Source: Gudongella oleilytica
Lineage (GTDB): Bacteria > Bacillota > Clostridia > Tissierellales > Tissierellaceae
Direction: 5' to 3'
Length of the DNA stretch: 64,000 nucleotides
NCBI RefSeq assembly: GCF_004101785.1
Contig: NZ_CP035130.1
Coordinates: 1,798,001 to 1,862,000 of the forward strand
In this document: positions 52,067 through 60,586 of the stretch, one piece after another
Layout: the number at the start of each line of letters is the position of its first letter
Numbering within the stretch: position 1 is the stretch's first letter
The notes under the pieces: generated by a model
What the model saw: only the letters and a program-made list of their open reading frames with translations
Told to the model about the DNA's origin: nothing
The model's database searches: none
Program-made: the position numbers and the translations under genes

Positions 52067-52095
52067 ATTCTACACGATTGAGATGCTTATTTCAA
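52067..52095 (-). promoter_or_regulatory. Promoter of cysS
   Basis: Minus strand: -35 TTGAAA (52090-52095), 17-base spacer, -10 TAGAAT (52067-52072), beginning eight bases past the gltX stop. A 9-base inverted repeat AAGCATCTC / GAGATGCTT (52044-52052, 52080-52088) flanks the -10. Confidence 0.72.
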
Positions 52096-52102
52096 TAGGC
52101 GC

Positions 52103-53578
52103 CTACCTGTTGAGTATGGCGTCTGCCCTTGATATTATCCTGTCTTTGCCAAGAAGGTACAGCACATTGACAAGCTCAGGACCATGAACGCTTCCAGTGA
52201 GAGCTACCCTTACAGGCATGAAGAGGTTTTTCCCCTTAATGCCTGTCGCCCCCTGAATTAGCTTCATAAAGCCCTTGGCATATTCCATATCGATCATATC
52301 TATCTTTTCAAGCTCAGCCTTGATAGCCTGCATAAGGACCTTGGCATTTTCATTTTCAAGATGCTCTGCATAAGCCTCCTCCTCTATTTGAAGCTTATCC
52401 TTGAATATGAAATCCACCTTCTCAGGCAATTCCGAAAGTGTAGACATCCCTTCCCGTACGGTGTCTATAAGGATATTCAGCCATTCTTCATTTTCATTGA
52501 CGAACACATCATCTATAAATCCAGCTTCAACAAGATACGGAACACTTAGTGCGCTGATCTCCTCTACGGACTTGCTCCTTATATAGTGTCCGTTGACCCA
52601 ATCCAGCTTATCCTTGTCAAATATCCCGCCGGTCTTGGATACTCTTTCGAAGGAAAATCTTTCGACCATATCCTCCATGGAAAGGATCTCCTCATTGTCC
52701 TCAGGACTCCAGCCAACCAATGCAAGGTAATTCACAAGCCCTTCAGGCAGGTAGCCCTTAGTTCTGAAGTCATCCACAGAAACATCTCCGTGTCTCTTTG
52801 ACAGTTTCTTCCTTTCCTTATTAAGGACAGTAGGCAGGTGAACATAGGTCGGTTTTTCCCATCCGAAGGCCTCGTAAAGATAAATATGCTTGGGAGTTGA
52901 AGGCAGCCACTCCTCGCCCCTTACTATATGGGTTATCCCCATCAGCTGGTCATCGACTACTACAGCCATATGGTATGTCGGGTACCCGTCTGATTTCAAT
53001 AGAACCTGATCGTCTATGTCATTGGTGTTAATGGTTATGTCGCCTCTCACTAAATCATGGAAGTGTATGTCCCTGTTGTAAGGGAGCTTCAGTCTTACGA
53101 CGTGCTCCTCCCCTGCCGCTACTCTCTTCCTTGCATCCTCAAGAGGAATATTCCTGCAGAAGCCGTCGTACTTTGGTACCATGCCCTTGATTTTCTGCTC
53201 TTCCCTTACCGCCTCCAGCCTGTCCTTTGAGCAGAAGCAGTAGTAGGCGTGTCCTTTTTCAAGAAGCTCATCGACATACTTCCTGTAGATTGGAAGTCTT
53301 TTTGACTGGACATATGGACCGTATTCTCCTCTTTCCACAATATGTCCATCCTCAATGAACACTCCTTCATCGTACTTTATTCCAGCCCATTCCAGAGAAT
53401 GGATAAGATTCTCTATAGCTCCTTCAACAAACCTGGTCTGGTCAGTATCCTCTATCCTTAATACAAATTTGCCGCCATTTCTTTTGGCAAACAGATAATT
53501 GTAAAGAGCTGTCCTGAGTCCACCGATATGAAGATATCCGGTAGGGCTGGGGGCAAATCTCACTCTGATCTCACTCAT
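52103..53578 (-). CDS. gltX: Glutamyl-tRNA synthetase
   Basis: Class I synthetase, 491 residues. HIGH motif in FAPSPTGYLHIGGLRTALYN, KLSKR in KERKKLSKRHGD, and a YCFCSKDRL Cys pair that may hold zinc. Length fits a non-discriminating or discriminating enzyme; the sequence alone does not decide, and glutamine amidotransferase (gatCAB) genes are not in the window. GGAGGTG is seven bases before the ATG. Confidence 0.97.
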   Translation of the reverse strand: MSEIRVRFAPSPTGYLHIGGLRTALYNYLFAKRNGGKFVLRIEDTDQTRFVEGAIENLIHSLEWAGIKYDEGVFIEDGHIVERGEYGPYVQSKRLPIYRKYVDELLEKGHAYYCFCSKDRLEAVREEQKIKGMVPKYDGFCRNIPLEDARKRVAAGEEHVVRLKLPYNRDIHFHDLVRGDITINTNDIDDQVLLKSDGYPTYHMAVVVDDQLMGITHIVRGEEWLPSTPKHIYLYEAFGWEKPTYVHLPTVLNKERKKLSKRHGDVSVDDFRTKGYLPEGLVNYLALVGWSPEDNEEILSMEDMVERFSFERVSKTGGIFDKDKLDWVNGHYIRSKSVEEISALSVPYLVEAGFIDDVFVNENEEWLNILIDTVREGMSTLSELPEKVDFIFKDKLQIEEEAYAEHLENENAKVLMQAIKAELEKIDMIDMEYAKGFMKLIQGATGIKGKNLFMPVRVALTGSVHGPELVNVLYLLGKDRIISRADAILNR

Positions 53579-53621
53579 TTACTGCACCTCCTGATAATCA
53601 TCTATAAATCTACTCTTGATT

Positions 53622-55346
53622 TTATAACTTTAGTCCTGCTTCTGCAAATACTCCTTCAATTCTGCCCTTCAACTTATCAACAGTGATTTCTTCCTTGTTG
53701 TCACTGCTTCTAAGAGAAAATTCGATTACTCCCTCTGCTGCTTTCTTGCCAACAGTTATTTGTACAGGCACACCGATAAGATCTCTGTCGTTGAACTTGA
53801 CCCCCACTCTCTCGTTCCTGTCGTCGAGAAGCGTTTCAACACCAAACGACGTCAGCATTGAGTAAAGTTTTTCTCCAAGCTCGGCTTGCTCCTCATTTCT
53901 GGAGTTTACTACGGTTATGATCGCATGGTAAGGAGCGGCAACAAGCGGCCAGTTGATACCCTTCTCGTCATGGTATTGCTCAACTATCGCAGCAACAGTC
54001 CTTGAGATTCCAACTCCGTAGCTTCCCATAACAAAGGGTTTTTCCTTGCCATTCACATCAAGGAAGGTTGCCCCAAGACTTGTGCTGTACTTGGTACCCA
54101 ACTGGAATATGTTCCCTACCTCTATCCCTCTTGCCAGCCTAAGTGGTTCTCCGCAGACGGGGCAGCTGTCCCCTTCAACCACCATCAGAAGATCATCCGC
54201 AACCTCTCCGGTAAAATCTCTTCCGAAGTTCACGTTCTTCAAATGGTAGTCGGTTTCATTGCCTCCGACCACAAGATTGGCTATTTCGGTCACTCTCTTG
54301 TCAACAATGAGTCTTGTACCCTCCTTTAATCCAACAGGGCCTGTAAAACCTTTGTTCGCTCCAGTTATTGCTATTATCATATCCTCGTCAGCCATTTCAA
54401 TCTCATGTCCTGCAGCTCCAAGGAAATTCGCCAGCTTTGTCTCATTAAGCTCTCTGTCTCCAGGTACCATAACAACTACAGGATTGCCCTGCACTGAGTA
54501 TACAAGCGACTTACCAAACACGTATTTCTCAGTTCCAAAAAATTCCACAAGCGCGTCTATAGTCTTTACCTCAGGTGTCTTGACTCTTTCCATCTGAAGT
54601 TGTTCCCTGCTGTGTTCCCGAGTTTTGTAAACCACTGCAGACTTTTCATCCGTAGCCGCAAAGTCGCAATGATCGCAATAGGCGACAACTCCCTCTCCAA
54701 CGTCACTCATGGCCATGAATTCGTGGGATATCTTCCCGCCCATGGCACCAGTGTCTCCCTGAACCACCTTGTAATCCAGCTTTAATCTTGTAAAGATTGC
54801 ATCATAGGCGTCCCACATCTTTTGATATGCTTCCCTCATGCCGTCATCATCAATGTCAAAGCTGTAGGCATCCTTCATTATGAACTCACGACACCTCATT
54901 AGACCGAATCTTGGCCTTTTTTCATCCCTGTACTTCGTCTGGATCTGATAAAGATTCAAGGGCAGCTGCTTGTAGGATCTGATTTCATCCTTTACAAGAT
55001 CAGTAAAGTATTCCTCATGTGTAGGCCCCAGACAAAACTCTCTGTCGTTCCTGTCCTTCAGTCTCCACATCTCAGGTCCGAAATTTGCCCATCTTCCAGA
55101 TGCCTCCCAAAGCTCTCTTGGCTGGATAGCAGACATTAGGAGCTCCTGGGAGCCTGCTCTGTCCATTTCCTCTCTTACAACCTGCTCCACCTTTCTGATG
55201 GTCCTGTAGCCCAATGGCAGATAGGAATACACTCCGCTTACAAGCTTTCTTATCATGCCTGCCCTAAGGAGCAGCTGATGACTTGGTATTTCGGCCTCTG
55301 AAGGCACCTCTCTAAGGGTTGGCATATACATCTTTGACATTCTCAT
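53622..55346 (-). CDS. proS: Prolyl-tRNA synthetase, bacterial type
   Basis: Class II synthetase with an inserted editing domain. 574 residues from the ATG at 55344-55346 (GAGGTG eight bases upstream); a GTG three codons earlier overlaps that site. Motif 1-2 region includes [18 protein letters not shown] and [21 protein letters not shown]-type segment ([20 protein letters not shown]); the editing domain spans about residues 225-405; the C-terminal anticodon domain follows. Preceded by a T-box, so expression responds to uncharged tRNA-Pro. Confidence 0.96.
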   Translation of the reverse strand: MRMSKMYMPTLREVPSEAEIPSHQLLLRAGMIRKLVSGVYSYLPLGYRTIRKVEQVVREEMDRAGSQELLMSAIQPRELWEASGRWANFGPEMWRLKDRNDREFCLGPTHEEYFTDLVKDEIRSYKQLPLNLYQIQTKYRDEKRPRFGLMRCREFIMKDAYSFDIDDDGMREAYQKMWDAYDAIFTRLKLDYKVVQGDTGAMGGKISHEFMAMSDVGEGVVAYCDHCDFAATDEKSAVVYKTREHSREQLQMERVKTPEVKTIDALVEFFGTEKYVFGKSLVYSVQGNPVVVMVPGDRELNETKLANFLGAAGHEIEMADEDMIIAITGANKGFTGPVGLKEGTRLIVDKRVTEIANLVVGGNETDYHLKNVNFGRDFTGEVADDLLMVVEGDSCPVCGEPLRLARGIEVGNIFQLGTKYSTSLGATFLDVNGKEKPFVMGSYGVGISRTVAAIVEQYHDEKGINWPLVAAPYHAIITVVNSRNEEQAELGEKLYSMLTSFGVETLLDDRNERVGVKFNDRDLIGVPVQITVGKKAAEGVIEFSLRSSDNKEEITVDKLKGRIEGVFAEAGLKL

Positions 55347-55380
55347 TCGATTCACCTCGTTGGTATAGTTTTAAGCTTAC

Positions 55381-55600
55381 AAAAACCCCTCGTCTCAGCA
55401 AGAGACGAAGGGTCGATTCCGCGGTACCACTCTTATAAACCACATTGGTTCACTTTATGGCTATAACGCTGCCTTGCGTCTGGTGCTCCAGATACTCCGG
55501 GACGGGTTTGCGATACAGCGGGCCAGAGATCTTTTCAGCCTCGGATCTCCTCTCTTAGACCATGAAAACCGCTACTATTCCCCTTCTTCGTCAATATTGA
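55381..55600 (-). promoter_or_regulatory. T-box riboswitch for proS
   Basis: Leader with the T-box GGTACCGCGG (55419-55428), an upstream Stem I with AGTAGCGG and AGAGAGGAG elements, and a terminator (11-bp stem, arms 55386-55396 and 55402-55412) followed by TTTTTG at 55381-55385. A CCC triplet at 55504-55506 on the 3' side of the presumed specifier loop fits proline. T-boxes bind uncharged tRNA to prevent termination; tRNA-Pro is inferred from the gene and triplet. Confidence 0.92.
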
Positions 55601-55602
55601 TT

Positions 55603-55631
55603 AGTTTACACAAATGAACCTTTGTTGTCAA
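55603..55631 (-). promoter_or_regulatory. Promoter of proS
   Basis: Minus strand: -35 TTGACA (55626-55631), 17-base spacer, -10 TAAACT (55603-55608). It overlaps the end of ispF. Confidence 0.7.
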
Positions 55632-56104
55632 TCCATTTTTTCTATCAGGCAAACTGCCTGAGCTGATATACCTTCCTCTCTTCCCTCAAATCCGAGCCAC
55701 TCGGTGGTGGTGGCTTTGATACCTATGTTATCAGGCGAGGTTTCAAGCACTTCAGCAATATTTACCCTCATCTTGTCAATATGAGGTGCAAGCTTTGGCC
55801 TTTGCGCAGCTACGACACAATCGGCATTCACCAATCTGTATCCCCTGGAGCGCATTATATCCTTTACTCTTCCAAGGAGAATAAGGCTTGATATATCCTT
55901 ATAGCTTTGGTCAGTGTCGGGGAAATGCTTCCCGATGTCACCCTCAGCCATCGCACCCAATATTGCATCCATCAGGCTGTGGACCAGGACATCCGCATCC
56001 GAGTGTCCCAATAAGCCCTTCTCGTGCTCGATCTCAACTCCGCCCAGAATAAGCTTTCTACCCTCAACCAGCTGATGCACGTCGTATCCTATACCTATCC
56101 TCAT
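55628..56104 (-). CDS. ispF: 2-C-methyl-D-erythritol 2,4-cyclodiphosphate synthase
   Basis: Fifth enzyme of the MEP isoprenoid pathway. 158 residues. Metal residues lie in IGYDVHQL (Asp8, His10) and in the [17 protein letters not shown] helix; the end [18 protein letters not shown] is typical. Ten bases after ispD, a normal pair. Confidence 0.97.
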   Translation of the reverse strand: MRIGIGYDVHQLVEGRKLILGGVEIEHEKGLLGHSDADVLVHSLMDAILGAMAEGDIGKHFPDTDQSYKDISSLILLGRVKDIMRSRGYRLVNADCVVAAQRPKLAPHIDKMRVNIAEVLETSPDNIGIKATTTEWLGFEGREEGISAQAVCLIEKMD

Positions 56105-56113
56105 TTACTCCTC

Positions 56114-56842
56114 CTATAGGCTTTCAGAATTTATTGCACCGGTATATTTGCCCGCAGCTATAAGCTCTGCAACTACCAGATCCTCCGGCGTGGTGATCTT
56201 TATATTATCGTAGCTCCCCATAAGCATCGTTACAGGGTAGCCTTTCTTCTCAACAAGAGAGCTGTCATCAGTTCCAAGTATGCCCTCTGAGAAGGCATAC
56301 TCATAGCCCTCCTTCAAAAGCTTTGTCTTAAAGCATTGTGGAGTCTGAGCTGCCCACAGCAGTGACCTCTTCGGAGTATGGTGCACAATATCGCTGTCAT
56401 CAACTACCTTTATAGTATCCTTCAGGGGAACGCCGATAACACAGGCTCCAAGCTCATAGGCACCCTTTATCCCCTTTAGGATGGATTCCTGTCTTACAAA
56501 TGGACGTGCACCATCGTGCGTCAGTACTATATCCGCCTTCTCATTCAGAGCCATGATCCCATTGTATACAGAATCCTGTCTTTCCTTGCCACCCTTGATA
56601 ATGTTTGAGACCTTCTTGAAGCCATACCTTCTTACGATCTCCTTGCGGCAGTAATCAACCTCATTCTCCTTTGTTACCACGATTATCTCATCTATATATC
56701 TGCACTGCTCAAACTTTTCAATGGTATGAGCCAGTATGGGCTTGTTGTCTATTACTATAAATTGCTTGTTTATCTTGCTTCCCATCCTGTTGCTCATTCC
56801 AGCAGCTGCTATTATTACCGATACGTAATTACCCTTATACAT
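56114..56842 (-). CDS. ispD: 2-C-methyl-D-erythritol 4-phosphate cytidylyltransferase
   Basis: Third MEP-pathway enzyme, makes CDP-methylerythritol. 242 residues. CTP-binding loop AAAGMSNRMGSKINKQF at residues 12-28, THDGARPFV near residue 105 and TPQCF are the family motifs. Directly before ispF. Confidence 0.97.
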   Translation of the reverse strand: MYKGNYVSVIIAAAGMSNRMGSKINKQFIVIDNKPILAHTIEKFEQCRYIDEIIVVTKENEVDYCRKEIVRRYGFKKVSNIIKGGKERQDSVYNGIMALNEKADIVLTHDGARPFVRQESILKGIKGAYELGACVIGVPLKDTIKVVDDSDIVHHTPKRSLLWAAQTPQCFKTKLLKEGYEYAFSEGILGTDDSSLVEKKGYPVTMLMGSYDNIKITTPEDLVVAELIAAGKYTGAINSESL

Positions 56843-56875
56843 TCCTTCACCCCGTATACTGATAAGGTAATAGCC

Positions 56876-57982
56876 TTAGACTACTTTGTCATACAAAACC
56901 TTTGGCTTTGCGAAGATCATTCTGCCTGCAGATGTTTGAAGTACAGATGTAACTATTACATCAATGGTTTCACCAATATACCTTTTCCCGCTCTCTACTA
57001 CGATCATTGTACCATCGTCAAGATATGCAAGACCCTGACCGGATTCCTTTCCATCCTTAACAACCTGTACTACCATTTCCTCACCAGGGAGAACCACCGG
57101 CTTCACTGCATTTGCAAGCTCATTGATATTGAGGACTTCTATTCTCTGAACCTCGGCAACCTTATTCAGGTTATAGTCGTTGGTGATTATCTTGCCCTTT
57201 AGCATTTGAGTCAGCTTTAGAAGCTTAGAGTCCACCTCGGCGATATCGTCAAATTTCTTGTCGTGGATTATGATTTCAGTATCCAGTTCGTTTTGGATCC
57301 TGTTCAGAATATCAAGACCTCTTCTTCCTCTGTTTCTCTTAAGTCCGTCAGATGAATCTGCGATATGCTGAAGCTCTGCCAGTACGAATTCCGGTATTAC
57401 CAGAGGTCCTTCTATAAAGCCAGTCTTGACTATGTCTGCTATCCTGCCGTCGATTATTACGCTTGTGTCAAGTATCTTTGGACAGGATCTGCCAGCCTTT
57501 GCCTTGTCCTTTGAGCTTTTTCTTCCGCTTGCCACATTACCTGCAAAATTCCCCAGAGTATTGGAAATATCATCTATATTCTTGGTCGGTATCTTTATTC
57601 CAAGATAACCGAATAATCCGTAGAGAACTATAGATGCTATGACTCCCACATAAGGGATGCTGATCCTGTATAGGGGCTGACTCAGAAGATATGCTATGAC
57701 AAGCCCTATGATCAGTCCAATAGCTCCCAGAGCTATGTTCTGAATCGAGAATTTCTGAATCTCCGTTTCTATCAGCCTAGCTATGTTTTGCCCTTTTTTC
57801 ATGATCCAGGAAGAAAAAATAAAAAATATAATTCCAAAGGTAAAAATAAATAGTAGGATCACGGCAAACTCAGTTGCTCCTGTAAGATTGAATAGCTGAA
57901 ATTCCCGGATAAGATTGTAAGCCAGATATCCTATCAGCATTCCAAATAATCCAATCAATATTCTTAAAATCCTTTTGACCAT
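56876..57982 (-). CDS. yacL: Membrane PIN/TRAM-domain protein (YacL family)
   Basis: 368 residues from the ATG at 57980-57982 (GGAGGTG five bases upstream); an upstream GTG in frame is unlikely. Four hydrophobic segments fill about residues 5-145, then a PIN domain begins KILDTSVIIDGRIADIVKTGF with further acidic residues in SKLLKLTQMLKGKIITNDYNL, and a C-terminal TRAM domain (GYLDDGTMIVVESGKRYIG). Probably a membrane-bound RNase; substrate unknown. Same transcript as carD and ispD. Confidence 0.93.
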   Translation of the reverse strand: MVKRILRILIGLFGMLIGYLAYNLIREFQLFNLTGATEFAVILLFIFTFGIIFFIFSSWIMKKGQNIARLIETEIQKFSIQNIALGAIGLIIGLVIAYLLSQPLYRISIPYVGVIASIVLYGLFGYLGIKIPTKNIDDISNTLGNFAGNVASGRKSSKDKAKAGRSCPKILDTSVIIDGRIADIVKTGFIEGPLVIPEFVLAELQHIADSSDGLKRNRGRRGLDILNRIQNELDTEIIIHDKKFDDIAEVDSKLLKLTQMLKGKIITNDYNLNKVAEVQRIEVLNINELANAVKPVVLPGEEMVVQVVKDGKESGQGLAYLDDGTMIVVESGKRYIGETIDVIVTSVLQTSAGRMIFAKPKVLYDKVV

Positions 57983-58046
57983 ACACTCACCTCCAATAAA
58001 CAACACATATTATTATACTTCGTTTTCAGTACAATTACCATAAAAT

Positions 58047-58544
58047 TTATTCATCTATGTTCTCTGATTCCATGATTGCATCATGGACCAGCTTCTCGAC
58101 TTCAGTCATAGCCGTTCCGGATGCCAGAACAAGTTCACTTAAAAGCATCTGTCTTGCATTGCCCAGCATTTTTCTTTCACCAGTTGACAATCCCTTCTTA
58201 TCGTCAAGTATGGTTAAATTTCTTACTACAGCAGCTATCTCCTCTATGTCTCCGGTTTTGATCCTGTCCATGTTCATCCTGTAGCGTCTGTTCCAATTCT
58301 GAGGCATGGTGCTTCTGCGTCCTTTAAGGATATCCATAACACCTTCGATTTCTTCCTTATCAATAATATATCTGACTCCCACATCATCAACATTAGAAAC
58401 CGGTACCATGACCTTCATGTCACCTATCGGCATACGAATTATGAAATATTCACGTCTTTCGCCAAGTATTTCCTTTATCTCAATATCTTCAATTATCCCT
58501 GCTCCATGCATTGGATACACTATCCTATCTCCAATTTGAAACAT
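58047..58544 (-). CDS. carD: CarD/CdnL-family RNA polymerase-binding regulator
   Basis: 165 residues. The N-terminal RNA polymerase-interaction domain (FQIGDRIVYPMHGAGIIEDIE, residues 2-22, through about 65) is followed by a helical DNA-binding domain with RRSTMPQNWNRRYRMNMDRI. Family members stabilise open complexes, notably at rRNA promoters, in mycobacteria and other bacteria. First gene of the carD-yacL-ispD-ispF unit, with GAGGAGGGG before its ATG. Confidence 0.93.
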   Translation of the reverse strand: MFQIGDRIVYPMHGAGIIEDIEIKEILGERREYFIIRMPIGDMKVMVPVSNVDDVGVRYIIDKEEIEGVMDILKGRRSTMPQNWNRRYRMNMDRIKTGDIEEIAAVVRNLTILDDKKGLSTGERKMLGNARQMLLSELVLASGTAMTEVEKLVHDAIMESENIDE

Positions 58545-58613
58545 GTGATCCCCTCCTCAAATAACTTTACTTTTAAATTATAGCGCAAGGTGGCGATTAT
58601 GTAAAGCTAATAT

Positions 58614-58641
58614 ATTATCACAGAACATTTCACAGTGTCAA
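58614..58641 (-). promoter_or_regulatory. Promoter of carD
   Basis: Minus strand: -35 TTGACA (58636-58641), 16-base spacer, -10 GATAAT (58614-58619), about 70 bases before the carD start. Confidence 0.72.
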
Positions 58642-58705
58642 TACTATTTTTTCACCGCTTATACACATCCAAACCTGTAGTTGGATAGAGCAGATCATTA
58701 AGGGT

Positions 58706-58735
58706 TTGACAATGCAAGGAATGGAAAAGTATAAT
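58706..58735 (+). promoter_or_regulatory. Promoter of the small plus-strand gene
   Basis: Perfect -35 TTGACA (58706-58711) and perfect -10 TATAAT (58730-58735) with an 18-base spacer, 31 bases before the gene start. Divergent from the carD promoter 65 bases away. Confidence 0.85.
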
Positions 58736-58765
58736 TAAGCTGAGGCTGAAAAAAGAGGAGGTAGG

Positions 58766-59173
58766 ATGGATATGGGTAACAACGAAGCAAGACTGATAAC
58801 TGAATTGCAGGAGCAGGCGGCCGAGGTATTGGTCAGACACAGAAGTATACTGGACATCATGACCAAGCTGGATGAATACAATGCCAGAATCAACAGGGCA
58901 ATCGCCAAATCCGTTACCTTCTGCGGCTGTATAGAGATCAATGCAAAAAAGCAGGACTTTAATTCGACCTCGCTTAACGATATGCTGGGTAAGATGGACT
59001 CACATATTGTTGGCGAGATATGCCCGAACTGCAAGGAGATACTGGAGCAGGAAATAGGAGCATATATGTTCTTCCTGGCTTCATTGGCCAACACCCTGGA
59101 CTTTGATCTTTCAGGAACTATCGCTAAGGAACTGGACAGAACTAAAACCCTGGGAATATACGGAATGAAATAA
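58766..59173 (+). CDS. Conserved hypothetical protein with four cysteines
   Basis: 135 residues, no signal or membrane segment. Mostly helical: a charged helix with EVLVRHRSILDIMTKLDEYN (residues 15-34), then FCGC near residue 52, CPNCKEILEQEIG near residue 91, and a helical end. The CxC and CxxC pairs could bind zinc. I recall clostridial proteins with the RHRSILD pattern near carD or radA, sometimes labelled DUF1573, but I cannot confirm the family. GAGGAGG is four bases from this ATG; the ATG two codons on is an alternative. Strong promoter and terminator make it a real, well-expressed single-gene unit. Confidence 0.75.
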   Translation: MDMGNNEARLITELQEQAAEVLVRHRSILDIMTKLDEYNARINRAIAKSVTFCGCIEINAKKQDFNSTSLNDMLGKMDSHIVGEICPNCKEILEQEIGAYMFFLASLANTLDFDLSGTIAKELDRTKTLGIYGMK

Positions 59174-59204
59174 CGCAAGAGGTCAAGCCTCTTGCGTTTT
59201 ATTT
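59173..59204. terminator. Bidirectional terminator between the small gene and radA
   Basis: Ten-bp perfect stem ACGCAAGAGG / CCTCTTGCGT (59173-59197, 5-nt loop), with TTTATTTT on the plus strand. It directly follows the plus-strand stop and also lies just past the radA stop. Confidence 0.85.
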
Positions 59205-60575
59205 TAGCGTGGTATTTATTACTTCCTTCAGATTTCTGACTCTCTTTACACTTAGATTCTCAAACTTGGATTTCACAGAGGCATCAAAGGGAACGAATGC
59301 AGTTGTCATACCCATGCGATCAGCCTCTCTAAGTCTTCCATCCAGTGATGGGATCTTTTTTATCTCGCCCGTCAGGCCTACATCGGCCAGAAATACAGTC
59401 CCCGAGGGAATTGCCTGCCCTTTCACCGATGAGACGATACTCATGATCACTGCCAGGTTAGAAGATTGCTCCTTTAATTTTATCCCGCCTGTCGTCTTTA
59501 TAACGACATTCTTGTCATAGAGAGGCATTCCTCCCCTTTGTTCCAAAATGGATATCAGTGTATTAAGCTGTTCTCTCTTAAGCGCTTCCCCGATCCTCGA
59601 GGGATAAGGTGTAAAGGAGTGAGAAACAAGTGATTCGACCTCAAGAATTATTGGCCTCGTTCCTTCCTTTACTACAGTAAGAGCACTCCCTGACACCTGG
59701 CTGCCTTCACTTCTCCTTGTCATAAAGTACTCAGACGGGTTGTCTATTGAAAGCAAGCCTTCCTCTGTCATATTGAAAAAACCCATCTCCCCTGTAGATC
59801 CATACCTGTTCTTGGTTGAAAAAAGAGTCCTCAGCTCCTCGCTGGTGTCTCCCTCAATCACAAGCACTGTATCAACAAGATGCTCCAGAGCTCTTACTCC
59901 AGCCAGCTCATCCTCCTTGGTCATCTGCCCCACCACGAAAATCATCCTCGGCTTATTTGAGCTTTTAGCTACCTTGACAAGCTCATAGGCACATTCCATC
60001 GTCTGTGTCGGCGACCCGGCTCTTGAACCGGGAAATGATTCCAGCACGAAGGTTTGGATGCTGTCGACTATCACAAAGTCAGGATCTACCTGGTCTATGA
60101 CCCCGAGTACTGAATCCATGCTGTTGTCAGATACAATAAACAGATCGTCGCTTATATTTTTCAGTATCCTGTCAGCTCTTGCCTTTACCTGCGAGGTTGA
60201 TTCCTCCCCTGTTGCATATAGTGCCTTTATGCCCTTTGCCGCAAGGTCATTTGCCACCTGAAGGAGAAGTGTCGATTTCCCTGCCCCGGGCTTTGCGGTC
60301 AGTATAGTAATGGAATCCCTGACTATGCCTCCGCCCATGACCCTGTCGAACTCCTCCAAAGAGGTTTTGATCCGCTCGCTGTTGGAGGTCTTTATCTGCT
60401 TTAGTCTTGTTATATCAGCCCTTGGCCTCCGTTCTGAGGTTGGGCCCTCCGGTGACCTTGAAAGCTCCTCAAAGGATCCAAAGGCACCGCATTCAGGGCA
60501 CTTCCCCATGTATCCAACCATCTCATATCCACATACCTTGCATCTATTGATTTTAACGGTCTTAGCCAAAGGCAT
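59199..60575 (-). CDS. radA: DNA repair protein RadA (Sms)
   Basis: Branch-migration helicase for recombinational repair. 458 residues. Zinc finger Cys12-x2-Cys15 ... Cys26-x2-Cys29 (CKVCG, CPECG), Walker A AKPGAGKST at 94-102, the RadA-specific KNRYG motif near residue 255, and a C-terminal Lon-protease-like domain that lacks proteolytic function in the family. Eleven bases after clpC. Confidence 0.97.
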   Translation of the reverse strand: MPLAKTVKINRCKVCGYEMVGYMGKCPECGAFGSFEELSRSPEGPTSERRPRADITRLKQIKTSNSERIKTSLEEFDRVMGGGIVRDSITILTAKPGAGKSTLLLQVANDLAAKGIKALYATGEESTSQVKARADRILKNISDDLFIVSDNSMDSVLGVIDQVDPDFVIVDSIQTFVLESFPGSRAGSPTQTMECAYELVKVAKSSNKPRMIFVVGQMTKEDELAGVRALEHLVDTVLVIEGDTSEELRTLFSTKNRYGSTGEMGFFNMTEEGLLSIDNPSEYFMTRRSEGSQVSGSALTVVKEGTRPIILEVESLVSHSFTPYPSRIGEALKREQLNTLISILEQRGGMPLYDKNVVIKTTGGIKLKEQSSNLAVIMSIVSSVKGQAIPSGTVFLADVGLTGEIKKIPSLDGRLREADRMGMTTAFVPFDASVKSKFENLSVKRVRNLKEVINTTLK

Positions 60576-60586
60576 TCACTCTCCGA

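Noticed and set aside
51969-52102. Possible T-box before cysS
   Set aside because: No T-box GGTACCGCGG-type sequence and no Stem I elements; only promoter and terminator.
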